Position numbers and translations under genes: made by a program | In this document: positions 39,501 to 51,500 of the stretch, piece by piece | Numbering within the stretch: position 1 is the first letter of the stretch | Layout: every line of letters starts with the position of its first letter | From: Cylicocyclus nassatus | Lineage: Eukaryota > Nematoda > Chromadorea > Rhabditida > Strongylidae | Assembly: GCA_958299035.1 (NCBI GenBank) | Contig: CATQJL010000223.1 | Span: 5,817,753-5,881,752 of the forward strand | DNA: 64,000 nt | Direction: 5' to 3' | Notes under the pieces: generated by a model | What the model saw: the letters and a program-made list of their open reading frames with translations, nothing else | What the model was told of the DNA's origin: nothing | The model's database searches: none

Positions 39501-42500
39501 CCCGATTTTCGCATTGAAGTCGCCCACAACATACATGTAGAAGGACTTTTCGTTGCGGACGACCTCCTCCACATCTTCGTAGAAAGCATCTAGTTCTGAG
39601 TCGTCAGCTACTGATGTTGGCGAGTAGCATTTGATGATGCTGATGGTCTTCTGACGTGGAGGGCGTAGTCGTAGGATGCCTAGTCGAGGTGATAGGATCT
39701 CATGCGAATCGACAAGATGGACGATAGATGGATGGACGACAAAGCCGACGCCTCCCACGTTTCGTGATAGAACCTTTCCACCACGAATGATGAGGGTCCC
39801 ATCACTCATCTGTCGCACGTCCTTCTTCCTGGACTTCGTTTCCTGCAGAGCGATGATGTGGTAGTTGATGTGCTCTGCAGCGTCGAGAAGAGCGTGGAGG
39901 TCGGCGTTTGTGGAGACTGTCCTGGCGTTGTAGGTGCAGAGCATGAGGCAGTCTCCATGGCGTGTCGTCCGGGCAGACGTGTCGTTTCTGTCCAATCCGA
40001 AAGGCGCCCTGAGTACCCTGACATCGTTCTTGCTACCACCCGGCGCCGTAGGCGGATACGATGTGCAGGGTTCCTTTCTAATCTTCTAACTGGAGGAGTA
40101 ATATGAATTTTCCCCTACAAGAGGTGGCTTACTAGGCCTACTCTTGATTTCCACGGGGCGATCGCTGACCCCGGGCTTGGAGCGGCGAGAGACCGCCTAG
40201 CGACCAGAAGAAGCCAGACGGCGGGTGATCTGGCGTGGCCGGTTCTTAGCTAGGCATCCGGCCGAAACCGGAAACGTCGAACTCCTTCACAGCTTGGGAG
40301 GCCCTACCAGCGTATACACTCGGCTGTGCATCGCAGTTCGACACCCAGTGTCACCCCCACGCCACGATGAGGCGACCGACCATTGTGGGGGTGTGGAGAA
40401 TTCCTCGTAAGAATATACAGAGTGTTCCAAAAATGTACACGCTGTTTGATCGCTAATAACTTTCTTGTTTTCAAGTATTTTGCCGAGCTTGAGATATACT
40501 CTGGACCGAAGTTCGACTTAGATTTACAGTATGGAGCAAATCAAAAATCACTTTTCATTACTATAGGATTACGTTGTAAACATTCAGCATACACTCACTG
40601 TGGAATAGGCCTTTTGATGAATAATTTTTAAAAAATCTTAAAACTTGTGTAGCAAGGTTTTGAGGCGTCAACTTTCCACCAGTTTTCAAGCTTTCTTGAT
40701 GGCGTATTCACATTTTTGACAAACATTGCAGAAACAGTTGTCACTCTGAACCTGTTGTAATTTATAAAAGAAGCACTATACTGAGGTGCAATTCTCATAT
40801 TTAGAATCAGTGACTTCGATGAACCCAGTTCAAAAGTTTTTGGCTCGTTTGGTTTTCTTTCTGACAAAATACCGCTTAACTCCGGCTTAAAGTTCGCCTC
40901 GAAGTTCCTACCGTAATCCTACAGTAACAAAGAGTGATTATGATTCGCTCCATACGTAAACCTAACAAGGGAAGTCATTTAACTTAGGTCGGCCATTTAA
41001 ATCGACACACATATACTTAGAATCAGCTCGGAACGCTGATTCCAAATATGCTGTCTTTAGCTGCGAAGCGTTCCTCCGAAGCGAGTTATGAGCTTTTTAG
41101 TATGTGTAATTGACATATAACTGAATATGGAAAGAAGGCCTTTAGATGAAAATCTGCCTAAAAAAGTGGTGGGAAATCAAAAAAACATCAAACTGGGTCA
41201 TTTGGCTTTGAGGTGTTGTATGCATTTGAACTACTACCTGGATGACGATACCGTAGCATGCCTAAGTCGGTCAGCACGTAAATTTTGCTCAGGGTAAAAC
41301 TCGTAACTCGCTTCAGAGGAACGCTTCGCAGCTAAGGACAGCATATTTGGAATCAGCGTTCCGAGCCGATTCTAAGTATATGTGTCTCATTTTAAAAGGC
41401 CAACCTAAGAAAAGTGACTTCCCTTGTAAGTTAAACCTCGCTCTAAAGAATAGCACCCCAAGCTCGGCAAAAGGCATGAAGGCAAGAGAGTTATTAGCGA
41501 TCAAACATTGTGCACATTTTTCGAGACACCCTGTATATCTCACAAGGGATTGGTCAGAAGTCGAAGTGGCCAATTCACACAAGCTGCATACCATTCGATG
41601 CAGCATAGAATGCTGATTTCAAATCTGTCTTCCATATCTGCAGAGCGCCTTTGTAGGTGAAGTTATGAGCAGCTTTATGCGAAAAAATCGTATACAAAAA
41701 TTGCCAAATTAGGCACATTATTACTCTTTCAGCTCACCTCTAGGCATGGGTCATACGAATTGACCTAGTTGCATGTTTTGGTCCAACACTGAGCCGAGAA
41801 TGGCCTTGTACGGCCAAGTTTGCCCTTTACACGCACAATTTTCTAGAAAATAATGGCCTTCAGCGGCCTATAACTTCGTCCACAAATCGCTCTGCAGATA
41901 AGGAAGACAGATTTAGAGTCAGCGTTTTATGCTGCATTTAATGGTATGCAACTTGTACGGATTGGCCGCTTCAACTTCTGACCATTCCCTTGTCAGATGA
42001 GAACGTATCTCGGCCACTTGGGGATCTTATCGTTAGGCCTGCATTCTCGTTAGACTGATATATTCATCAAAAGTTAAAATGTATAGAAAGAGCAAGAAAA
42101 ACGCTTCGCAATGTACAAACAGTGTCGCATTACAGGTAAAATTCTCTTAGAACAGCTGCTTCCACGAGGAAAAAAAATCGGACACAACAATTTATCAGTA
42201 ACCTAATATACATCTTTTAATGAATACATCTTCGAATTTTGATGGCGTTCAAAGCTCTCTTTTCTCTTAAATTCGTATCGCCAGTCAATAAGGATGCAAA
42301 TTACGCTATGTATCGCACTGCCTGTCTATGATATCTATTGTTGAGCGGAAGGAGAAATCGAATAGCCCAGTAGAATTGACGCTTGACATAAGGCCGTAGT
42401 AAATCCCTTCACATCGTGACTCGGCTGAGAAGAGCCTCAGTGAACATACGGCGTATCAGCGCAGTATCAACCGTGCCATCGATCTTGATGCGGACCACTG

Positions 42501-45500
42501 TGTAGATGTTATTTGTGCGTTCTCAAAAAAGAGTACAATACCGCTCATAATTCGTCAAAAAAGTCGCCGGACTGCGGCGCACTGTGGCAGTGTGGTGGAG
42601 TGCGCCGCAGTCCGGCGACTTTTTTGACGAATTATGAGCGGTATTGTAGATTGCAGATTTAATCGAATGGCTAAAATATAGCGTTGCAACAAAATCATTC
42701 AATCTCCTTCTTCATCGTTTTTACGATGTTGGAGAGCAAGAAAAGGAGTAATCTTCTTATCTAGGGCCAATATTCCACGAGACTATTCAGAAATCGACGA
42801 TGACCGCTGCCAAAGGCTTCGCCTAGCGAATGAGAAGAATAACTGCAATCTCAGACAAATCGCCGGAACTTCCGCAGGACAAGCCAAATTTGCAGAAGTT
42901 CCGCAGGATTTTGTTCACTATTGCAAAAATGAAAACGTTGGAAATCGGAACTTCCGCAGGATATTCATGCCAAACTGGTTGAAAACCGGAACTTCCGCAG
43001 GACCTTCTTCAAAATCCTGAAGAAATTCCGAAAAATGCCAGAGGTTCCGCAGCACTTTGGCCTGCCAGAACTTCCGCAGGACTCTGCCTGTGTTGTCTCG
43101 TGATGTGGCCTCGCCAACAACCAGAGTGCATCATCGAACATGTCAGCCGTAGCGTAGAGGATAGTAAGTGGGTCTCACAGTCAATAGAGTGAGGTTCAAA
43201 TCTCACTCCAGTGTTCTCTTTTGCTGTTTGTGGTTGGCATTCTTCGGAACTTCCGCAGGACGTCATTTCGGAACTTCCGCAGCACGTTTACGGAACTTCC
43301 GCAAGTGACCCGGCGGAACTTCCGCAAACGCTCTGCGGAAGTTCCGGTGATTTGTCTGAAATATTAAGGTGAATAACTACGGAAAACTACGATGTTGGAG
43401 AGCAAGAAAAGGAGTTTCTAATCTTCTTATCTAGGTAGTTTCCCCGAAAAAAGTACACGCACCGCACCTCTTGCAGAGTAAGAAAAGACTTTTTTATTCC
43501 GTGGCTGAACCCGCTGTTCATCAATTCTCGTCTATTTGAGCCTTGAGACTGTGCAATACGCGTTCTTGTATCACAAAGATATAAGCTCCTGCGAGACGAA
43601 GGCGGTTGGTTCGAGGCGCGACGTGGCTGTGACGCGGCTGTGACGCTGCTGTGACGCAGCCATGTCGCAGCCGCGTTGCACATTGAACCGACCGCCTTCG
43701 TCTTGCAGGAGCTTATACGTTTTTGCACGCCATTTTCGTCAGTCTAACTCACGACCTAACTTCACCTTACAGGCAGCGCGGCAAACTGAATTTGGCATTT
43801 GACCGGACGATCTTCGAACAACTGAACCTGCCTTCTCAAAAGACGTGGCATTTGACGGACGATCTTCCAACAACTGAACCTGCCATCTCAAGAGATGAGG
43901 AGGGCGTTTCAAGTTTGACTTGCAAAATTCTTCTAAGGGGTCCATTTAAGAGCTGACTTGGGGACTTCTACGTGCCATAAATTTTGCATTATCGGCAGCA
44001 TTTTCGTGTAGACTATCTCAGTGTACGCTCTATAAGCTATGACGTACCTCGGTTATAGCCATGACACTTTTATCTGTGTAGTTCCATAACACTGAACCAA
44101 TACCGCCTTTAGACGGTTGGAAAAGAGTAGTCCGCTTCTTTGCATTTTTTATGGGAAACTTCACTACTTTTTCTGAAACATCCCGCGTAGATCCAGGTAA
44201 ATTGTAGTGTTATGATCGAATATCAGCTCGTTTACCCAGATCATTAGTGCTGTCTGACCAGAGCCAGTAGACATTATTGTTTGCTTTATCAAAGCCCATA
44301 AATCTAAAGTGCTTCTCTCAGTGCCAAACAACTATCTGAATGTGAACTTACGCATTGCTTAGCGAATCTTCAGCAGAAAGATGGAGTAGTTTCTCCCAAC
44401 GACTATTATCTGACGAGAGGACTTGTCCTGGTTTTGCCAAACGCTTTACTCTGTAACATCACTGAGCAGTAAGATTTTCAACGCAATTATCGGATGAGTC
44501 ATCTAAAGTAAGCTCTAGCCGTTGTTCAGTACCTATAGTAAATTGCTGTACCATCCCTCTGCTCCTCATATGCTATACGAACGTTGAGATCATTGTCCAG
44601 GTATACCTCGGGAAATCGTTTGTTCCTCATCACAAGTGTCAGCTTTTTTGCCAGTAAATCGTAAGAGTAAACATTGTACATCCTGAACACACATACACTT
44701 GAGATGCAAAACGAAAGAACTCTTCCCAGCTCAGGAGTCAAAAAAAGATGAGATGTGGGTCATGTCTGACGCAGCATGTTGGGCTCACGTCGAGTTCACG
44801 TCGTTGATGCCGACGAGCAGGCGTGGATCCACGTAATTGTTACCAAGAATTTTAGCTTTAACTCCAACACGATCGGAGATGATTGATCTGGCAGACTGAT
44901 TCGTCCTAATGGCTTTCTGAATGATTGTGGTATGAAGAATGTGGATGTTGAAGGGTGTGTACCAGCAAAACTTCATTTTCCAGTTTCACGTCTCGGAGCC
45001 TTGTCAACATGGGGAATCCATATCTAGGCTATTCAGAGTATAGAAATGGCGAAAATAAGCTTTCCCCAAAGCTCTCCAAGTCCGCATTCCCTGAAAAATA
45101 CCTGTAATCGGGCGGGGCCCGGAACGAGGGAGACGGAGTGAATGGAAGGCTTCCGGCGTACCCTTTGATTCAACTGGCTTGGCGGCTGGAAGGCGGGGCT
45201 TCGTGACCTGATTAAGGCTAGGTAATAATCAGAAAGCACGGTGTGAGAGAGACGCAGACTGCGTCGCCGGGCGCGAGCGGCCTTAAGATCACAAAGCTCC
45301 GCCTTCCAGCCGCCAAGACAATTGCATCAAAGGTTATTTGCACCGAATGCAGACCTGAAACGCTTAAAAAAAACTCATTTTCGCCATTGTCATCTGCTGA
45401 AAAGTCCAGATTGAGATCCTCAAGGCGAATAGGTAAAGAACTGGAAAGCGAAATCTGCGGGGACGCTGCCTTCAAGGGCTGGGGATACATACACGATTTT

Positions 45501-48500
45501 ACCGCCTCGCGATTCTACCAGTAACACAACTGTTATGAATGCAGATGACCTTGCATTCCAGTTATGATAGTTTTCTAACACAACTGATTTCAACTATTAG
45601 GGTGAACGGTAAAAAATGGGACAGCTTGATTTTCATTACATTTTGGAATTTTTTGTTTCTGGCAACAGCAAGTAAGCAGCAACTTAAACGTCGCTTACAT
45701 GGGCGGCCTTCGCTTATTATTCTGACAACGCGTTAACGCTCCTCTTCCACTACCCTACACGTGGCGCCGTAAAGAACTCGAACAAGGTTTTTTGGACAAT
45801 CCTCAATCTTGCGCTGTTATACCGTAAAGTCGTAAAGCAATTGACATACCATTCGAAAGAGCTCTTCATGCTCTTTCGAACGATACGTTAAATGCATAAG
45901 ATTTCTTTTCAATTTCAGAAAAAAATTCGAAAAAACCTGAAAGATAGCTATTTTTGGCGCAACAAAAAACCAAAAAATCATGTTTTGCCCTATATTTTCC
46001 GAAGATAGATAAAATCTGAAAAAAGTTGCATATGGATGGATAGAGCGTAAAAAGCTCTATCAGATGATACCTAGACATCATGCGTTTACCTGCAAATAAT
46101 TGAATAACGCGTATCTTTGTTCTCGAAGCTGTTGATGGGCATATCTCCTGACATTGAGAGTTAAAGCCACCAAGCCGTCGTGGGTTTGGTGACTGTCCCA
46201 CCACTCACTCCAGCAGTGGTAATTTGGGTGGTCTCACATGTTTCACTGTGTCGCGGATTCGCGACTTCCTTCAAAGGAGGCCGCCGCCGCGGTGCGAAGG
46301 GGTCCTGAAACGCCGTCCTCGCGCTGTCCCGCCTCTCACCTCTCTCACCTGCGCAGCTTTCGTTTAAGTCACGTAGTCAGTCTACGCTGCTGTCGCCATC
46401 GTGAGCGGTCGGGTTCCATCTTCGTCTCAATGCCATCGATCGATCCAGCGCCAATCCCACCTCACGCGTCACATCCATCTACGCCACGGAGGACTGGCAC
46501 CCCGCGCTAACGAGGTAACCCCGAGCGCGATCGCACCTGGCACATGCCGGCGACACCGCCTCGGGGGGTTTTCGATACTGCCGGCCCCTAGGGTTGTAAG
46601 ATCTTGGCTGGTTGTGCTCCACCCCATTGTGTTTGAGTCTAGGGATTGATTGTGGATAAATGGTGGGCATTTACTCGTGTGATATGTATTGGAGCGGTGA
46701 CCACAGCTCGACTGTGGCTCCGGAGTATTGTGTTATCATTTTGTGTGTACTTCGTACTCAAGCCTAATGGGTAACATCTGCAGGAAGGCTGGCACGATGC
46801 ATGCTAAGTGCCACGGTTGTGAGTACACGCCCCAGCTGTCGATGGCTGGAAGCATAGGTCGAGTCCCAAGTGACGAGTAGCTACTAAGCAGGCTGGTGGC
46901 AAGGGCCCCTAAGTGTGTACGGAGTTCCCATGTGGCAGGCCCATAGAGCAGTTACACAGGTAGCCACCTCACACGTTGCGCTTCACTATTCTCACGGAGC
47001 GGACCCCTGGCTCCCCTCGCCGATGCAGGAGAGCAATTATACCACTGACGTTGGGAGCTGGGGGCCCAATCCGCGACATGGTGCATCGGACCGGAGTTGA
47101 GCATAGGGATAGCAAACCTATGTTCAGCTTTTGTGATCGAGCCTCACCTGTGTAGTCCACATGTGCACGCTTTGCACATTAGTGTCCCTAGCCAGCAGTG
47201 CAAATTTTATCACATTTCCCCATTTCACATGTTTGCGCAGTGTACACATGCTGGTTGTACCTTGTGGCTCTTTAGAGAACTCATCTTTCGTTTCATCAGC
47301 CAGCTCCGACGCGACTAGGTTGACGCGAGTACGCGACTACCCACAGTTCCACTTAGCTGAGAGTGGGGTGATCCCGCAGACCTGGTGGCAGCAGCCATCT
47401 GCGCCCTGCCCACTGTCCGGAACTGTCTGGTGCCTTCTGGTGGCCAGGTTTCTCTGCAGCCATTGAGATGGTTCGGCTCTGTCTGCCCTGAAACACGCCA
47501 TCAGGCCGACGAACGAGCCCTGTATGTTATGTCTGATGAGAGTCTCGCCCCTAAATTCATTTCTTTCCCACATGCTCGCATTGCGCACTCATTCCTCTTT
47601 CCCTCCTTTTTTTGCAATTTGTGGCTAGGCTTAGTCAGTGACGGTTCCTTGCGATCGATACTGCTTTCGTCATCGGTACTCATGCCCCATACTAACCCCC
47701 CGGAGTTTCAGTTGTTGCTTGTTGTTCATCGTTTCACGCATTTCGCTCGTGTATTATGTTCACCATTTGTGTGGCTACGTCCGGAAGTAGTCACACCCCC
47801 ATCGAACACATTTATGGAGTACAATTTCAGACTTTGGGTTCGCAGTTACTACCTCCTGCAAGCTACCGAGTTAGCGCACTGTCGATCGATATGACAACCG
47901 TAGAATCCTACATCCCCAAGGTCGTCAAAGCCATCGACGACCTTGAAGCGACTAGGAGACAGGTAAGTCCCGACTTGCTTACCCCGTATGTGTCTGACGC
48001 CCCAGTTGCGGAGCAGCTCCACCAGCTCCAGCTTCGTCAGGCAGCCACACAGCTTCACATAGTGAGTCTGAGATCCGCACTTTCGCTTCTGCGTGATCGT
48101 CGTGACGTACTCCTATACCACATTACTACCTCCAGTTCGCCGACAGATCAGCAGGCGTACAGCAGGTTCGAGGAAGAGCACAGCGTGGATCAACATCTGG
48201 CAGACGCTGAAGCACTCCTCCGCACCTTGCAGAGTACGCAGGAAGCGGATAGTGAACGCTCTGAGTCTCTTCGTATCCATCGACTCGCTAATTCCATCAG
48301 TGAGGATGCTGTTACGGGGACGACAGGAACAGTGACGACGCCCCAGCGACAAGATCGCACAGACGCCCCACAGCTTCAAGCTGTAGATACCCAGTTGGAC
48401 GTTGCACAGCAGCTGGAACATCTTCAGCTTACATCCGCACAAACTGCCCCATCGTCGCACAACGTACCGATCCATTTGGAGAAGTTAACGTTGCCGCATT

Positions 48501-51500
48501 TCGATGGAGATGTCACCAAGTTCCAGCAGTTTTGGTGCACGTTTGAGCTAGCTGTTCACAACGACCCCAACATCGACCTCAATATGAAATATCTCTACCT
48601 CATGAATTTGCTTAGGGGAGAAGCCCAAGTGGTGTTGCAGGATCTTGAACCAGGACGGAACAATTACCATCACTTAGTGCAAGCATTGAAGAAGCGATAC
48701 GACTGCCCGAGGAGGACCAGAGCGCTGTTTCATCAGCAGCTCCGAGATCTTCAGCCCGCAACCGAATCAGCTTCGGATATGCGAAACACTTGGTTCCGGA
48801 TTCAGGGAATTCTTCATGCCCTTACGCGTTTCGAGGATCTGAATCGTGCTCTTTATATCATCGATCTCGTACGCACTAAGTTCCCCCTGTCAATCCAGGA
48901 GCGGCTTAACAACGTCGAGTTCGAGAAACGAGCCGATTTTGATCTTCGACAAGTCATGTCTCACCTCGATGACCTTATTCAGTCAAAGGAGAGGTTTGAG
49001 CAGACTTGCTCCCGCAGTCGTACGTACGTTCTCAATAGAGATATTTCCCCAGGACGTCCATTAACGTCTACATCCCCCAGATCATTGCATGATCCCGCAT
49101 GTTGCTTTTGTGATTCCCTTTCGCACTCTTCTCGCAGTTGCGACGAGCGTATGCCAGTTGGTGTGCGTCTTAAGATCGCACATCTTCTGCGACTATGCTT
49201 GAAGTGTCTTCGAGAAGGACATTCCCAAGGCGATTGCGACTATCCATCTTGCAAGGAGTGTGGAGGTCAACACCATCGACTTCTCTGTAGGCTCGCGGAA
49301 GAGGAGGATTGTACCCGAGAACGTCAGTCGTCTAGCTCATCTAGTTCGTCTGATTCGTCATCGGAGAGGCAGCCAGCTGCGGAAGGAGACGATCAACCTG
49401 GAGAATCCTCGGATTTTGAAGATCCAGCACGGGATAGCAGAAGATCCCGAGACTATTCTCGTGATCATCACTATCATCCGCGCGAACATAGAGGATATCG
49501 CAGCAGACTGGATGCTACCCCACGATCGGATACACAATCCCCATCTCGACCCGTACGTTCCGTACCAGTCAGAGAATCCCCACATGTTTCTCCTTCGCCC
49601 ACGCGTCGTAGAACACCATCGCCACAGATTCCATCTCCCACGGGAACGTCCAGACGTCGACGCCACCGAAGACGCTATAGGGATCCGAAGTGGGTGCGTA
49701 GAATTGCCCGTACCCCAAGCAACCCACCCCATTGATACCTCGCAGGCCTACTGCCGTTCCGCAGCAGCTTCGTTCTGCCCACAGACATCCACTCACACTT
49801 TGCGTTATCACATTTATATTATATCTGTTTACTTTCAGCAGCCTCCTTCTCTTTCGTGGTCACGGACGTTCGAAGCTGTATTTAGGCCGGCCAGTTACAT
49901 CTTGTTGCTTCGTCGCCCCTCATCCCGAGGATTGGTCCCCATGGTCCACTCTTGAACTGAGCTAGCAAGTTCGAGGAAGGAGAATGGAGCATAAGAGCGA
50001 GCTCCCGCAGGTAAGTTTGAAAGTTTACACCCCAATTTACGATTCTTTTTTACTTCTTTATTTCTTTTTTATTTCCTTTATTTCCTTTGGGTAAGAGCCT
50101 TAAGCTCGCCCTTTGTCGTTGTTGTTAACCTTGATTCAGGATCGGCAGCAATGATCCCCATTATACGTTGACACATGTGACTATAGCCGCAACTCACGAC
50201 TTTTGGGGTCACGGTGGGAGACCGTGTTAACTTTTTGGTTTTTGGGATTTCCCCTTCTTTTGCAACTTTGACTTGGCCCTGGGTTCTTGTGTATAGTGAG
50301 GAAAATCTCCCCCTCACAAAAATTTATTCCCCTGGCGTGAAAAAATGCGCCCGTAGGCAAAATTAAAACTTTTTGGTCTTCATCGCCACTTCAACGTCAT
50401 CCATGTCGAGCCGCTGTCAACGTCAACGTCAAGCCGAACATCCACGTCAACGCCGAGTTCCATGGTCCGTTCAAGCTGTCGATGCCGCAAGTGTCGAGAT
50501 CGAGATCGCCGTCAATCGTCGCCTCAACCTTCGTTCAACGCAACTGTCGACTACGCAACCGCCGAAGACCCGCCAGTATCCAGAGTAGAGCCCCCGACGA
50601 CTCTTCACGCTTACCCCCGAGAACAACTGGCTGTTACCACGACAAGTTGTAGGTCCCGCGTTCCACCTAGGGATTTTTGACTCGTAGGTTTGCTTGTATG
50701 TTTGACTCGTAGGGTCGTAGGTAACATGGCAGATCGGAAACTACCTCGGACCCCTTCTTTTTTCCTCGTGTTGCCCGGAGTGTCGCGGATTCGCGACTTC
50801 CTTCAAAGGAGGCCGCCGCCGCGGTGCGAAGGGGTCCTGAAACGCCGTCCTCGCGCTGTCCCGCCTCTCACCTCTCTCACCTGCGCAGCTTTCGTTTAAG
50901 TCACGTAGTCAGTCTACGCTGCTGTCGCCATCGTGAGCGGTCGGGTTCCATCTTCGTCTCAATGCCATCGATCGATCCAGCGCCAATCCCACCTCACGCG
51001 TCACATCCATCTACGCCACGGAGGACTGGCACCCCGCGCTAACGAGGTAACCCCGAGCGCGATCGCACCTGGCACATGCCGGCGACACCGCCTCGGGGGG
51101 TTTTCGATACTGCCGGCCCCTAGGGTTGTAAGATCTTGGCTGGTTGTGCTCCACCCCATTGTGTTTGAGTCTAGGGATTGATTGTGGATAAATGGTGGGC
51201 ATTTACTCGTGTGATATGTATTGGAGCGGTGACCACAGCTCGACTGTGGCTCCGGAGTATTGTGTTATCATTTTGTGTGTACTTCGTACTCAAGCCTAAT
51301 GGGTAACATCTGCAGGAAGGCTGGCACGATGCATGCTAAGTGCCACGGTTGTGAGTACACGCCCCAGCTGTCGATGGCTGGAAGCATAGGTCGAGTCCCA
51401 AGTGACGAGTAGCTACTAAGCAGGCTGGTGGCAAGGGCCCCTAAGTGTGTACGGAGTTCCCATGTGGCAGGCCCATAGAGCAGTTACACAGGTAGCCACC

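Larger units (their letters stand above)
37090..40391 (-). mobile_element. Full-length RTE-type LINE in peptidase intron 8
   Basis: TGTGGAGAATTC occurs at 37078-37089 and again at 40392-40403, an exact 12-bp target duplication around a 3.3-kb element, the normal RTE size. It carries an endonuclease, a reverse transcriptase and a short 3' tail, all in the minus orientation (same strand as the host gene). The 5' leader (about 40040-40391) is GC-rich and non-coding. Reading frames are broken in at least two places, so the copy is probably dead though structurally complete. Confidence 0.88.

Noticed and set aside
37182..39540. Plus-strand open frames opposite the RTE element
   Set aside because: They are antisense shadows of the endonuclease and reverse transcriptase.
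43137..43211. A functional tRNA gene
   Set aside because: The T-arm and boxes are good but the acceptor stem does not pair and two sister copies share the same defects, so it is a tRNA-derived repeat.
42851..43359. CRISPR-like array of GGAACTTCCGCAGGA repeats
   Set aside because: Repeats are short, in both orientations and irregularly spaced in a eukaryotic transposon; no cas genes.
46238..46649. Small proteins encoded in the LTR
   Set aside because: The frames occur in both LTRs because the LTRs are the same; they have no motif and lie in U3/R sequence.
47097..47894. Extra coding region between the 5' LTR and gag
   Set aside because: Overlapping frames here lack motifs and overlap the gag leader; most likely the untranslated leader.
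49260..49955. 231-codon frame overlapping the end of gag
   Set aside because: It is a shifted reading of the Arg/Ser-rich gag tail and has no pol, protease or other motif; a programmed shift is not supported.
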